The translations under genes were made by a program, and so were the position numbers. This document shows positions 36,839 through 45,900 of a stretch of DNA of 64,000 bases, one piece after another. Location: positions 123,420 through 187,419 of the forward strand of contig CAYUIE010000006.1 in assembly GCA_964444665.1 (NCBI GenBank), given 5' to 3'. Numbering within the stretch: position 1 is the first letter of the stretch; each line of letters opens with the position of its first letter. The notes below the pieces were generated by a model. That model was not told the origin of the DNA. It saw nothing but the letters and a program-made list of their open reading frames with translations, and ran no database searches. The stretch is from CAYZTY01 sp964444665. Lineage in GTDB: Bacteria > Planctomycetota > Phycisphaerae > Sedimentisphaerales > CAYZTY01.

Positions 36839-36866
36839 TTCATACCATAGCACAGGATAATATCAA
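36839..36866 (-). promoter_or_regulatory. possible promoter of the upstream dockerin gene
   Basis: On the minus strand TTGATA (complement of 36861-36866) and TATGAA (complement of 36839-36844) are 16 bp apart, about 40 bp before ATG 36796. The match is moderate. Confidence 0.35.
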
Positions 36867-36977
36867 TATATATTTTCACAATATACAAAACCAAACCGGC
36901 TGCGGGAAATAATAATCGGCGCCATGATTTTTCCTGAAGACGGTAATGACTTGTTAAGATAAATAGATGTCTTTGCT

Positions 36978-38417
36978 TTATGCTTCAATCATCGGGACAT
37001 CGGGCCTGTGAGCTGTCACTACCGGTGGAATATGTTCTATTACCCGCATTGATTTCCATTTGCCGCCCAGAAATCGCGCTAGAAAAACCAGCGCCAGCAC
37101 ACACACATAAACCGTCAGAAAGCTCCAGACGACCTTCAGCCCCAGGCCCATTCGGACGCATATATACGTCGGAATTATAAACATCACCCAGCTAAGAGAC
37201 ACCGACAATATCATCACGAACCGCGTATCGCCCGCGCCTCGAAGCGCCGCCGTAAAAATGATGTTGCCGGTATCGAACAGGCAATAGAACGCCACGAAGC
37301 GAATCAGCATAATCACCACAGGCCTTAACCGGGCAAATTCGGCCGCATCCGCCTGCGCGGCGAACGGGTACATAAAAAGCTCAGGCAAAAACCAATAGCC
37401 GACAGCAAGGGCAGTCATATAACCAAGCGTCAGGCTCGCCGCGGAGAATGTGCTTCTCTCGGCAAGGGCCGGGTTGTTATCCCCGAGCGCTTGGCCGACC
37501 ATAGTATTGACCGCCGTGGAGAAACCCAGCATCGGTATGAAGGCCAGCCCGTTAATCTGGAACGCTATCGCCGTTGCTGCCAGCGAGACATCATCAATTC
37601 GGCCGACAAAAGTTACAAAAAGTGTGAACGACAGCACATCGAGCATAATATGCATACCGCTCGGAAATCCGTATCGAAGCAGTCTGCCGAAAAGGTCACG
37701 TTCCGGTTTATAGCCGGCAAGCGCAGCGTAGTTCCGGCGGTTCTCGGCCCTGAAGAAAAGTGCCAGAAAAACAATCGCCGTCATCACATGTGCCGAGACG
37801 GTTGCCCAGGCCGCGCCGGCAATCCCAAGTCGCGGCATATACCAATGACCGAAGATAAGCGCGTAATCCAGAACAATGTTCAACGCGGCGGCTGCGAAAC
37901 TTACCCACATCACAACGGCCATTTTACCCCGGCCGGTAAAAAATGACGAGACCGCCGTCGCGACCAGGCTCGGCACCGCACCAAAGCATAGAATCTTAAA
38001 ATAGATTATCTCCTGCTCCCGCAGCGGCGAAGGATGCCCCACCCAGTTGAATAACGGTCTTGCAAGCGGTATCAGCCCGAGCATCAGAACGCCAGCGGCC
38101 AGTGCGAAATATATTCCCTGCCATACCGCTTTGCCCACCCGCAGCGGGCGGCTGGCACCGGTGTACTGCGCAACGAATGTATTAACATAGGCGGCGACGC
38201 CGAGAAAAAGTGCGAATATTGTGAAATGAGTAATCCCGGCCTGCAAATTGGCCGACATCGCGTCTTTCGAGTACCACATTAGAAAGACACGGTCGATGAA
38301 CATCTGAATGCTGGCCGCGCCCGTACTGAGAATCAAAGGTGCCGCCATTCGCAGCACCGCCACGCAGCCGCCCTCGCCACTCCAGTTGACAAATTTTCGT
38401 AAATTTAATAACCGCAT
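36978..38417 (-). CDS. MATE family efflux transporter
   Basis: 479 residues with about twelve hydrophobic segments in two halves, beginning VAVLRMAAPLILSTGAASIQMFIDRVFLMWYS and containing GLAFIPMLGFSTAVNTMVGQALG, the family pattern. MATE proteins export drugs or metabolites in exchange for H+ or Na+, and the substrate is unknown. The gene stands alone on its strand, with the large esterase upstream. Confidence 0.88.
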   Translation of the reverse strand: MRLLNLRKFVNWSGEGGCVAVLRMAAPLILSTGAASIQMFIDRVFLMWYSKDAMSANLQAGITHFTIFALFLGVAAYVNTFVAQYTGASRPLRVGKAVWQGIYFALAAGVLMLGLIPLARPLFNWVGHPSPLREQEIIYFKILCFGAVPSLVATAVSSFFTGRGKMAVVMWVSFAAAALNIVLDYALIFGHWYMPRLGIAGAAWATVSAHVMTAIVFLALFFRAENRRNYAALAGYKPERDLFGRLLRYGFPSGMHIMLDVLSFTLFVTFVGRIDDVSLAATAIAFQINGLAFIPMLGFSTAVNTMVGQALGDNNPALAERSTFSAASLTLGYMTALAVGYWFLPELFMYPFAAQADAAEFARLRPVVIMLIRFVAFYCLFDTGNIIFTAALRGAGDTRFVMILSVSLSWVMFIIPTYICVRMGLGLKVVWSFLTVYVCVLALVFLARFLGGKWKSMRVIEHIPPVVTAHRPDVPMIEA

Positions 38418-38525
38418 AAAGGCCGAATGCTAACGATAAGCACCGTCTCCGTCAAAATAATTAAACAATACCGGGCGCATTCGGCCTTGCAAATCTCCCG
38501 ATTTCAAATCCCCATATTATCGGGA

Positions 38526-41500
38526 TTATTTCAACACATCCTGCATCATAACCGCGAGATGTCGCAGGCTTTCGGGATTCTTATGCGTTATTTTAACATA
38601 TTCATCGATGTCCCACGCATGAGCGACAACACTATACAATTGCTCGGGCACGATAACCTCCGGCTTCGGCTCCGGAAAAAAGTGAAGAAACCAAATCGGC
38701 TCGTCATTAGTTTTTTCTCCTTTCTCTTTTGCTGCTCCCTGCTTGGCCTTCCTTTCCGCAAGAACCTTTTCGCGCGCCTCCGCAAAGCTCTTCATATCGT
38801 CAAGTATCTCCTGTCCTTTAAGCTCCATCATTACAACTCGGTCGCCATACAACATCGCCAATTTGTCCATCTGCCGCGTTTGACCGGGCAAAAACGCCAG
38901 TTCACCGGATGGCCGCCATAATACACCGTACAGGGTGAAATCCGCACCAGTCTTTTGCTGCAGATTACGTGCAAACTCCTTGGATTTACTAAGCTCGCTG
39001 CAGAGCTCCTCTTCTATCAAAGGCGAAGCTTTATAACCTTTTTCCCATCCCCAGCGGCTGTCAAACCGACGCGCAGCTACGAGCTGCTCCTCTGTCGCGC
39101 GCATCACGAGAAGGTCAGGCGCGGCCGTGTTCCATTGTTGAAACTCCATTAAGGGCGTCCCCAGTCTGTAGAATTCAGCCGAATCCGACCCAACCCAGTA
39201 AATCAGCCGTTTTGGTGCCAAAGGATTGTAATACAAAAGTCCCACTGCACAATCATTGCAGTCCCAGGAAAGACCGTCATTAGCACTGACCCGGCCGTCC
39301 TTGATTTTCACCGGAAGGTCTTTACTCAATTTTGCAACTACCGAATTTTGCTTTGCCGTGCCTATCAGAAGCAAGTTATATTTTTGCATATCAGCTTCGG
39401 TAAGTCCGCCGTCCGGCTTTCCCGGCAGCCTGCCGTAAATGGTGTATACCATCGGCACACCTTCTTTGATTTCCGTGGCGGCAGGCCAATTAGGTTTGCA
39501 CGACTGACGAGCGACCTGCGCGACCTCATACATCTTCTTGTTTGTCTTTTTATCGCCGCCTGTGCCCCAGACTATCATAATCGGCTCACCGTGATAAAGC
39601 GCTGTCGCTCCGCCTGGAAAATGCAGCCGCTGGCGAGGTTGCTTCGGTTTATCTTTCGTAATAAGCCATCCGTCTTTTTGAGCAATTATATACAGCGCAT
39701 CATGCAGCGCCGCTTCAACCATCTTTTCTATATGGCGATTAACAACCACCATCAGCGGCGTCCGCCTTTCTACCGGGCAGGAATTGAGGTCTATTTTCAG
39801 TACACCCACATTATCGAGCGCTAGGTATAAAGTATTGTTTGACCCGATACGGGCGTCAATCTCGGCCGGCCGGCCTTCGGGCCCCCACTCAAGCAGCTCT
39901 ACCCAGTAAGCCTTGCGGGCCAGCTCATCCATCGCGGTATAATGTACCCGGTCAACATTCTTTTTGCGTACAAGGCCGCCGGCCCACTTTTGCGCCCGCG
40001 CAAGCCCTTCATGATAAAGCCAGGTCGCATGGCCCAGGCCGTCGGTTTCATCCTGAATCGCCGAACCACCGAACTTTTCAATCGTGCGCGTCGCAATGCG
40101 ACTGTTTGAGACCGGTACAAGATAATCATCCTTGCTGTGAAGCGCATAAAAGGGCAGATGCAGCGCATTTTCCATCGGCAGATGCGCGCCGCCGCCGCAC
40201 TTTGGTATTGCCGAGGCAAAAAGGTCGGGAAACCGACTGCCCATACTAAACGTCCCGTAGCCGCCCATACTTATGCCCGCCAGGTGCACACAGTTCGGGT
40301 TTATTTTCCAGTGTTTCATAACGTAATCGAGCGCCTCGAGCACATCCACCTCGGACAGAGCTATATAGCTGCCAGCCCGGCTGCGCCCCAGTGGAAAAAG
40401 CTTTATACGGTCCGACTCGGCGCTCTCGAATGAAGTAAAGTGCATATGTGTCAGGGTGCGGCCGTGAAGCTCAAAATGAAGCGAATAGCTTCGCTTAGGG
40501 TCGTAATTCTCTGGTATAGCAATCAGGAAAGGCTGTCCCATACCATCAGCCTTCGACAGGTATGCCCATTCCTGCAGGCCGCGAAGTTTTGAAAGGATAT
40601 TCGGGTCATCCGCAATCTTCGACATCCAGTCGGTAAGTCTCGATGCGGCCTCGATTGTCTTACCCGACGGCGTATCGCCTTCGGTCGCCATACCTAAATC
40701 AACCTGTGTTGCGAGGTAATCAATCCAGCCGGCATAATCAGCCATCCTCGGCTGTGCCTGCATTCTGCGTGCGCGGGCAACCATCTGCTCGATTGCCTCT
40801 TTGGCATCGCCCACGATTATCATACGCTCCAGTTGAAGCTGCTCGCCGCAGTAATCCGGAATCTCAACAGCAACGCGGGCAAATCCCGTCGGCAGCATAT
40901 AAGCATCCCCGCTTCCAACGCGACTATCACTGCCAACAAGCTCCTTGCCGCCGGTATCAAAGACTTTAATCTTTGCCGGAATCTCGGGTGTCTTCTCGTC
41001 AACCCCCTCGGCCCTAAGAAGAATCCCAGTTCTGCCGTCCGCAAGCTGTTTGGTTTGTACCTCTACTTCGGGGGCCACAATCGCATCATCTAAATAAAAA
41101 TTTGCCTCCGCAGCCTGGACCTGACAGTAAACGTCTAATTGCTCCAGATTCCCCTGGACCTTTAGCTCAAACGTTCCCGACAACTGAACCCACTTGTCAT
41201 TGTAAACCGTCTTTGAATCAATCAGGGGATAGTGCGTTCCCGAATCGTCTTTCTGGCGAATATGCAGCCAGGACTCATGGGTCGGCAGGTTTTCAAGCCT
41301 GACCCACGCCGAGACTATGTAGCGCTGACCCGGCTTCATTTTGCCGAGCATATTCTGGGCCGGCCCCTGCCAGTTCCCTGTTCTGTCGTAGCAATGCACG
41401 CTGTACTTTCCTCGATGGGCCTGCTTGTCGGTGGCCTTCAGGCCATACTCGCCCATAGTCATCCAGCCGGTTGAGTTGCCGTCTTCAAAACCGGGATTCG

Positions 41501-41600
41501 TCAATAGGTTCTGCGCATAAAGGGGCTGCGACATTACGCAACATAGTAACAAAAAACAGACAACCATAGCACATTTCGATAGGTTAGTATTGTGTCCCAT
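38526..41600 (-). CDS. large secreted esterase/prolyl-oligopeptidase-like hydrolase with N-terminal CBM
   Basis: 1024 residues. The signal peptide is MVVCFLLLCCVMSQPLYAQ. Residues ~30-180 form a CenC-like carbohydrate-binding module (NLLTNPGFEDGNSTGWM). The middle holds an alpha/beta hydrolase domain with nucleophile Ser~444 in GISMGGYG, an acid in HSKDDYLVP and the histidine of DGLGHATWLY. The C-terminal third shows no clear family. It is predicted to be extracytoplasmic, probably removing acyl groups from a polysaccharide. AAGGAGC precedes the ATG. A long acidic/basic tail near residues 960-980 looks like an unstructured linker. Confidence 0.75.
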   Translation of the reverse strand: MGHNTNLSKCAMVVCFLLLCCVMSQPLYAQNLLTNPGFEDGNSTGWMTMGEYGLKATDKQAHRGKYSVHCYDRTGNWQGPAQNMLGKMKPGQRYIVSAWVRLENLPTHESWLHIRQKDDSGTHYPLIDSKTVYNDKWVQLSGTFELKVQGNLEQLDVYCQVQAAEANFYLDDAIVAPEVEVQTKQLADGRTGILLRAEGVDEKTPEIPAKIKVFDTGGKELVGSDSRVGSGDAYMLPTGFARVAVEIPDYCGEQLQLERMIIVGDAKEAIEQMVARARRMQAQPRMADYAGWIDYLATQVDLGMATEGDTPSGKTIEAASRLTDWMSKIADDPNILSKLRGLQEWAYLSKADGMGQPFLIAIPENYDPKRSYSLHFELHGRTLTHMHFTSFESAESDRIKLFPLGRSRAGSYIALSEVDVLEALDYVMKHWKINPNCVHLAGISMGGYGTFSMGSRFPDLFASAIPKCGGGAHLPMENALHLPFYALHSKDDYLVPVSNSRIATRTIEKFGGSAIQDETDGLGHATWLYHEGLARAQKWAGGLVRKKNVDRVHYTAMDELARKAYWVELLEWGPEGRPAEIDARIGSNNTLYLALDNVGVLKIDLNSCPVERRTPLMVVVNRHIEKMVEAALHDALYIIAQKDGWLITKDKPKQPRQRLHFPGGATALYHGEPIMIVWGTGGDKKTNKKMYEVAQVARQSCKPNWPAATEIKEGVPMVYTIYGRLPGKPDGGLTEADMQKYNLLLIGTAKQNSVVAKLSKDLPVKIKDGRVSANDGLSWDCNDCAVGLLYYNPLAPKRLIYWVGSDSAEFYRLGTPLMEFQQWNTAAPDLLVMRATEEQLVAARRFDSRWGWEKGYKASPLIEEELCSELSKSKEFARNLQQKTGADFTLYGVLWRPSGELAFLPGQTRQMDKLAMLYGDRVVMMELKGQEILDDMKSFAEAREKVLAERKAKQGAAKEKGEKTNDEPIWFLHFFPEPKPEVIVPEQLYSVVAHAWDIDEYVKITHKNPESLRHLAVMMQDVLK

Positions 41601-41656
41601 CCTCGCTCCTTTCTGTTAAATGGAGGACTCTTTTACGCCCATTTGGCAAAAATAAT

Positions 41657-41685
41657 ACAATACACTCGCATCCCAATCCTGTCAA
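41657..41685 (-). promoter_or_regulatory. sigma-70-type promoter of the esterase
   Basis: On the minus strand a perfect TTGACA (complement of 41680-41685), a 17-bp spacer and TATTGT (complement of 41657-41662), about 55 bp before the ATG. Confidence 0.5.
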
Positions 41686-41751
41686 TAACTACTGACAAAA
41701 CCGACACATGGATTGACCAATAAACATCCCACCGCGGCGTTTACTTAAAGG

Positions 41752-41779
41752 TTGACATTGCCGTGCCAAGGGTTATAAT
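41752..41779 (+). promoter_or_regulatory. consensus sigma-70 promoter of the WYL regulator
   Basis: TTGACA (41752-41757) and TATAAT (41774-41779) are both perfect, with a 16-bp spacer. Confidence 0.7.
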
Positions 41780-41909
41780 TCCAAACAAACGGGGAAAGCA
41801 ACCAAAGTATTGTTAAGCTGACAGATGATTGTCCGGTAACAGAGAAGTGACCAAGCAAGAGTCATACTCCTCTATACATCCTATTTGCTTTCAGCTATAG
41901 GGAACAAGT

Positions 41910-42974
41910 ATGAAGACGAGCAGGATAAGCAGAATAGTAAAAATCCTAACTATACTACAGTCCAACCAAAGTTACTCACCGGAAAAGCTGGCGAAGCTTC
42001 TGAATGTCAGCCGCCGGACGGTTTTTCGCGACTTAAACGAATTGCAGAAAGTTGGCGTGCCATACTTCTACGACCAAAAAGGCGGCGGTTACCGTGTTGA
42101 GCCCACATTCTTCCTGCCGCCTATAGACTTTACACTCCAGGAAGCGCTAAGTTTGTGTCTGGTAACAAACAAAGTCCGGGGACATCTGCCGGTTCCTTTC
42201 AAATACTCGGCTGTGGTGGCGGCACTCAAAATTGAGAACAATCTACCCACTACAATCAAGGATTATTGCCGACGCGCGCTGCGGCAGGTTTCGATACAGC
42301 CGGAGGCATCCGTACCAATGCAGCAACTGGATAAAGTCTTCTCGCAACTTCAGCGGGCAACGATAAAAAAACGTAAGGTACGACTTGTTTACTCATCGCT
42401 TTACGAAAGAAAAGAGATAACTACGGACTTAAGCCCGTATCACCTGATGTATCACAGCCGGGCGTGGTACGTACTGGGCCACTCGAGCCTGCACGACAGC
42501 ATCCGGACATTCAAGCTCAACCGGATAAAAACGCTGGAAGTGCTAAGCCAAGGCTTCCTCGAACAGAACTTCGATGTGGATGCGCACCTGGGCCGGGCCT
42601 GGGCGTTGATTCCGGAGGGCAGGATTCATAACGTCAGGCTGCGTTTCCTGCCTAAGGTCGCGACAAATGTCTCGGAAGTCCGATGGCACAGCACGCAAAA
42701 AGTCACTCACAACCCCGATAGTTCGGTTACAATTGATTTCCGGGTGGATGGCCTCGGGGAGATAAGCTGGTGGATTCTGGGTTACGGTGACCAGGTGCAG
42801 GTTCTGGCACCACCGGCCTTACGACAGAGAATAATAAGAATGGCTCGAAATATGATTAGCCTAAACGAGCAAATCAGCCCCGACATCGTGGAGATAAGAC
42901 AACGCACAAAAACAGCACAAAAAATTGAAAAAAGCCCGACTCACCCACATCGAAATCCGCCGTCGAGAGATTAA
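41910..42974 (+). CDS. HTH-WYL (YafY-type) transcriptional regulator
   Basis: 354 residues. An N-terminal HTH_11-like winged helix (YSPEKLAKLLNVSRRTVFRDL) is followed by a WYL domain starting near residue 155 (VRLVYSSLYERKEITTDLSPYHLMYHSRAWYVLGHSS) and a WCX extension. WYL regulators are thought to sense ligands, often nucleotides or small metabolites, and regulate adjacent genes. It overlaps the 3' end of the convergent activase gene by 4 bp. Its promoter matches the consensus well. Confidence 0.88.
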   Translation: MKTSRISRIVKILTILQSNQSYSPEKLAKLLNVSRRTVFRDLNELQKVGVPYFYDQKGGGYRVEPTFFLPPIDFTLQEALSLCLVTNKVRGHLPVPFKYSAVVAALKIENNLPTTIKDYCRRALRQVSIQPEASVPMQQLDKVFSQLQRATIKKRKVRLVYSSLYERKEITTDLSPYHLMYHSRAWYVLGHSSLHDSIRTFKLNRIKTLEVLSQGFLEQNFDVDAHLGRAWALIPEGRIHNVRLRFLPKVATNVSEVRWHSTQKVTHNPDSSVTIDFRVDGLGEISWWILGYGDQVQVLAPPALRQRIIRMARNMISLNEQISPDIVEIRQRTKTAQKIEKSPTHPHRNPPSRD

Positions 42975-45900
42975 TCCCGATTCATCTGGATAAGCTCGGC
43001 AGCGGTAAGGTTACCGCTTTGCCTGCAACGAACCTGCTCAACAAAGGCCTCAAGCCGGGTAGTCAACGAAGGATCTTCCTGACCATCAAACGCCAGATTC
43101 AGGATAGGAATATTATCACATTCACGACTAATGCGGTTAGTCTGCGTGCTGACAATAGTCGAGGGCATACAGGTAAAGGGCATTACATTTACGACACCGC
43201 CAAAACCGTCGTGAGCATATTCAAGTATCTTACCGATACTCAGGATGGTCTCGCCTTCAAAGGAATGATGCATATACGGTTTTGCCAGCTCGATTACATG
43301 CTCGGTGGGCCGCTCGCTAAGCCGGCCAAACCTTTCTTCAAGCGGTGCAGCAAGAGTCCTTTCATACCTGTGCTGAAAATAATCCTCCAGGTTATTCTCG
43401 ATGCGGTTCAGGAGCAGCCCTCCGCGGATGGCTTTTTCCCTGCGCACAAAGTTCGTGTAGTATATCCACTCTGCAATTGGTGCTAAATCGCACGCGGCAC
43501 CAAGCTTTTCGAGCCTGTCAACAAGATACTGATTAGCATAATCATGACAGCGAACATACACCTCGCCGACAATTCCAATTCGGGGCCTGCGGGTGGTACG
43601 GTCAAGCTCAATGGTCTCAAAGCGCTTCGCAACGTCTTCAAAAATGGCCCGAAGCTCCGCAAGGGAGCTGCGCTTCTCAACTGCATCACACCAGTTCTTA
43701 AGAGACTGCTCATAAACCGTTTGTGCATAACGGGGCTGAGCGGCAAAAGGTCGAAGCTTTAAGATTACCTTACGCAGCAAATCGACGCCAACACAGGCAA
43801 TCCAGAGGTCTTTTGTAAAACTTCCGGTGGCCTTGGCACCAAGTGCCTGCCTGATTTCTCTATAGAACTTTGAGTCCTGATTGGGGCTTACCACAGGCAC
43901 GTCTGGTGTGCCGACATATTTCAAAATAAGCCGCTGAAGGCAGTTATACATTCCGAATCTGCAAGGCCCGGAGGCGTTAGGCATAAAGAATGCGACACGC
44001 TCCGGGTCGCATTCAGGATTATTTATCACTTTGAGCATATCGCCGGTGGTCATGGCACAGGGCAGGCATTCTTTGCCGGTGGTAAACTGCCTTCCATATA
44101 TAAGACTTTCCGCATCAGCGATGGGTAAGACTTCTGCGGGCTGTCCGTACGCCCTGAAACAGGCGGCGACTCCGTATGCTGAATCGCCCATCCAGGGAAT
44201 ATAAAGCTTCCGCCGCGGCGTTGCTGAGTTGGGGCTGGGCGCCTTACTAACTGTTGCCCTACGAGTATCCACAGCACCGCCGGGCTTTGTTGAGCTGAGA
44301 CCCTCTACCGGCTTGGGATGATAATTCTTCAAACTCTCAAGAAACGCCTCCAGACGTGTAATTACGCCGGCGTCGGCCGAATGCTCGTCAAGCTCGAGTT
44401 GCAGACTGGGTTTTTCACCCATTATGTCCTTGAAAAACGTCAGTATAAATGAATCCGGCCCACAGGCAAAATTGGAAAGGTAAACCCCATACAGACGCGG
44501 GTCTCGGTAAATAATCTCCGCGGCACGTAAAATATTCTGGCCATATTTCCAATAGATATGCGAATGAAAATCCGCATCGGAAAGCTGCGCCTCAGCCAGG
44601 TCCAGCATATCCATTGGAATAGTGCGGACACCAAGATGCGCAAGTTTCCTCGGCATTTGAAGATTCAGCCCGAAATCACACCCGTTATACGGGCGCGAGA
44701 CGATAACAAAAAGTTTTTCCTCCGGACCGAGATTGGCAATGACCTTTGCACCCTCGCGGCGAAGTGCCGCCTCGAACCCAGCCTGAACGGCCAGCGCCGC
44801 CTTCAGAGCTTTTCGTGCTACGGATGAAGAAATATTTAACTCCTCTGCGATTTGAACAAAACCTTTGGTTAACAGCTTCAAGCCTTCGCCTAACCGAATC
44901 GGTGCGGTAAGAATTTTAGTTTCGCCAAGCCTCTCACCAAGATTTGAGGCCACCTGGTAAGGCAATGTTTGGACATACGGACAGAGTTGATTGTTCTTGT
45001 TCTGTGGGTAATTATCCGGCATAGAAACAATGCTGGGCAGGAAAAGGTAATCAGGCCGTTTTCCAAGCAGCTCGGCGATGTGCCCATAAGCAACCTTGAC
45101 GGGAAAACACATCTGGGCGGGAACAGTCTCTACCCCGTTTCTGATTGTACTCTTGTTTGTATCACCGGAGAGAATGATGCGAAAGCCGAGAGACCGAAAG
45201 AAGCTGGCAAACAAAGGTAAGAACTGCCAATTACTCAGGGCCATCGGGATGCCGATAGTCCGGGCGTTACCGGCCGGGCTGATCTGCCTGCCTTCCAGGT
45301 CTGCATACTCAATCATTAATTGTTTACGGCGCTCAAAAGCAGCGGTAAGCTGAGAGGTATTTTCTGTTTGACGTTTTTTAATGTTATATCTGTCGCAACG
45401 AGAGCCATAGCACAGCGGCTCTGAGCCGGGAATAGTAACCCGCTTTACTTCACAGTGGTTTGGGCAGTGTTCGCAGGTAAATGTCTCGACTGTGTAGTTA
45501 ACAGCAGCAAGGTTGTCGAATCCCTTGAATTTGCTCTCGGCTTCACCTCCTGTCTTAGTGGCCAACTCTTCCATATATTTCGCGGCGATAGCCGCGGCAC
45601 CGATGGCACCGGTAACTTCATGGTGGTCGGGAACCATAACAGGCTTTCCGATTATCTTCTCGAAGGCTGCCCAGACGGCGTGGTTAAAGGCGGTCCCTCC
45701 CTGAAAACAGATATTGTCGCCGATCTTCCGGCGGCCAACAACACGATTGAGATAATTAGCGACGATAGAGTAACTAAGGCCGGCAACCAAATCCTTTGTT
45801 GCAGCTCCCTGCTGAAGATAACCCAACAGGTCGGTCTCCATAAATACGGTGCATCGCTCACCGAGTCTTATAGGCGCATCACTTGCGAAGGCCAGCTCGG

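Larger units (their letters stand above)
41601..41909. other. divergent promoter region
   Basis: Carries a promoter on each strand (41657-41685 minus, 41752-41779 plus). The WYL regulator transcript would have a long leader (about 125 nt), in which I see no recognised riboswitch. Confidence 0.6.
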
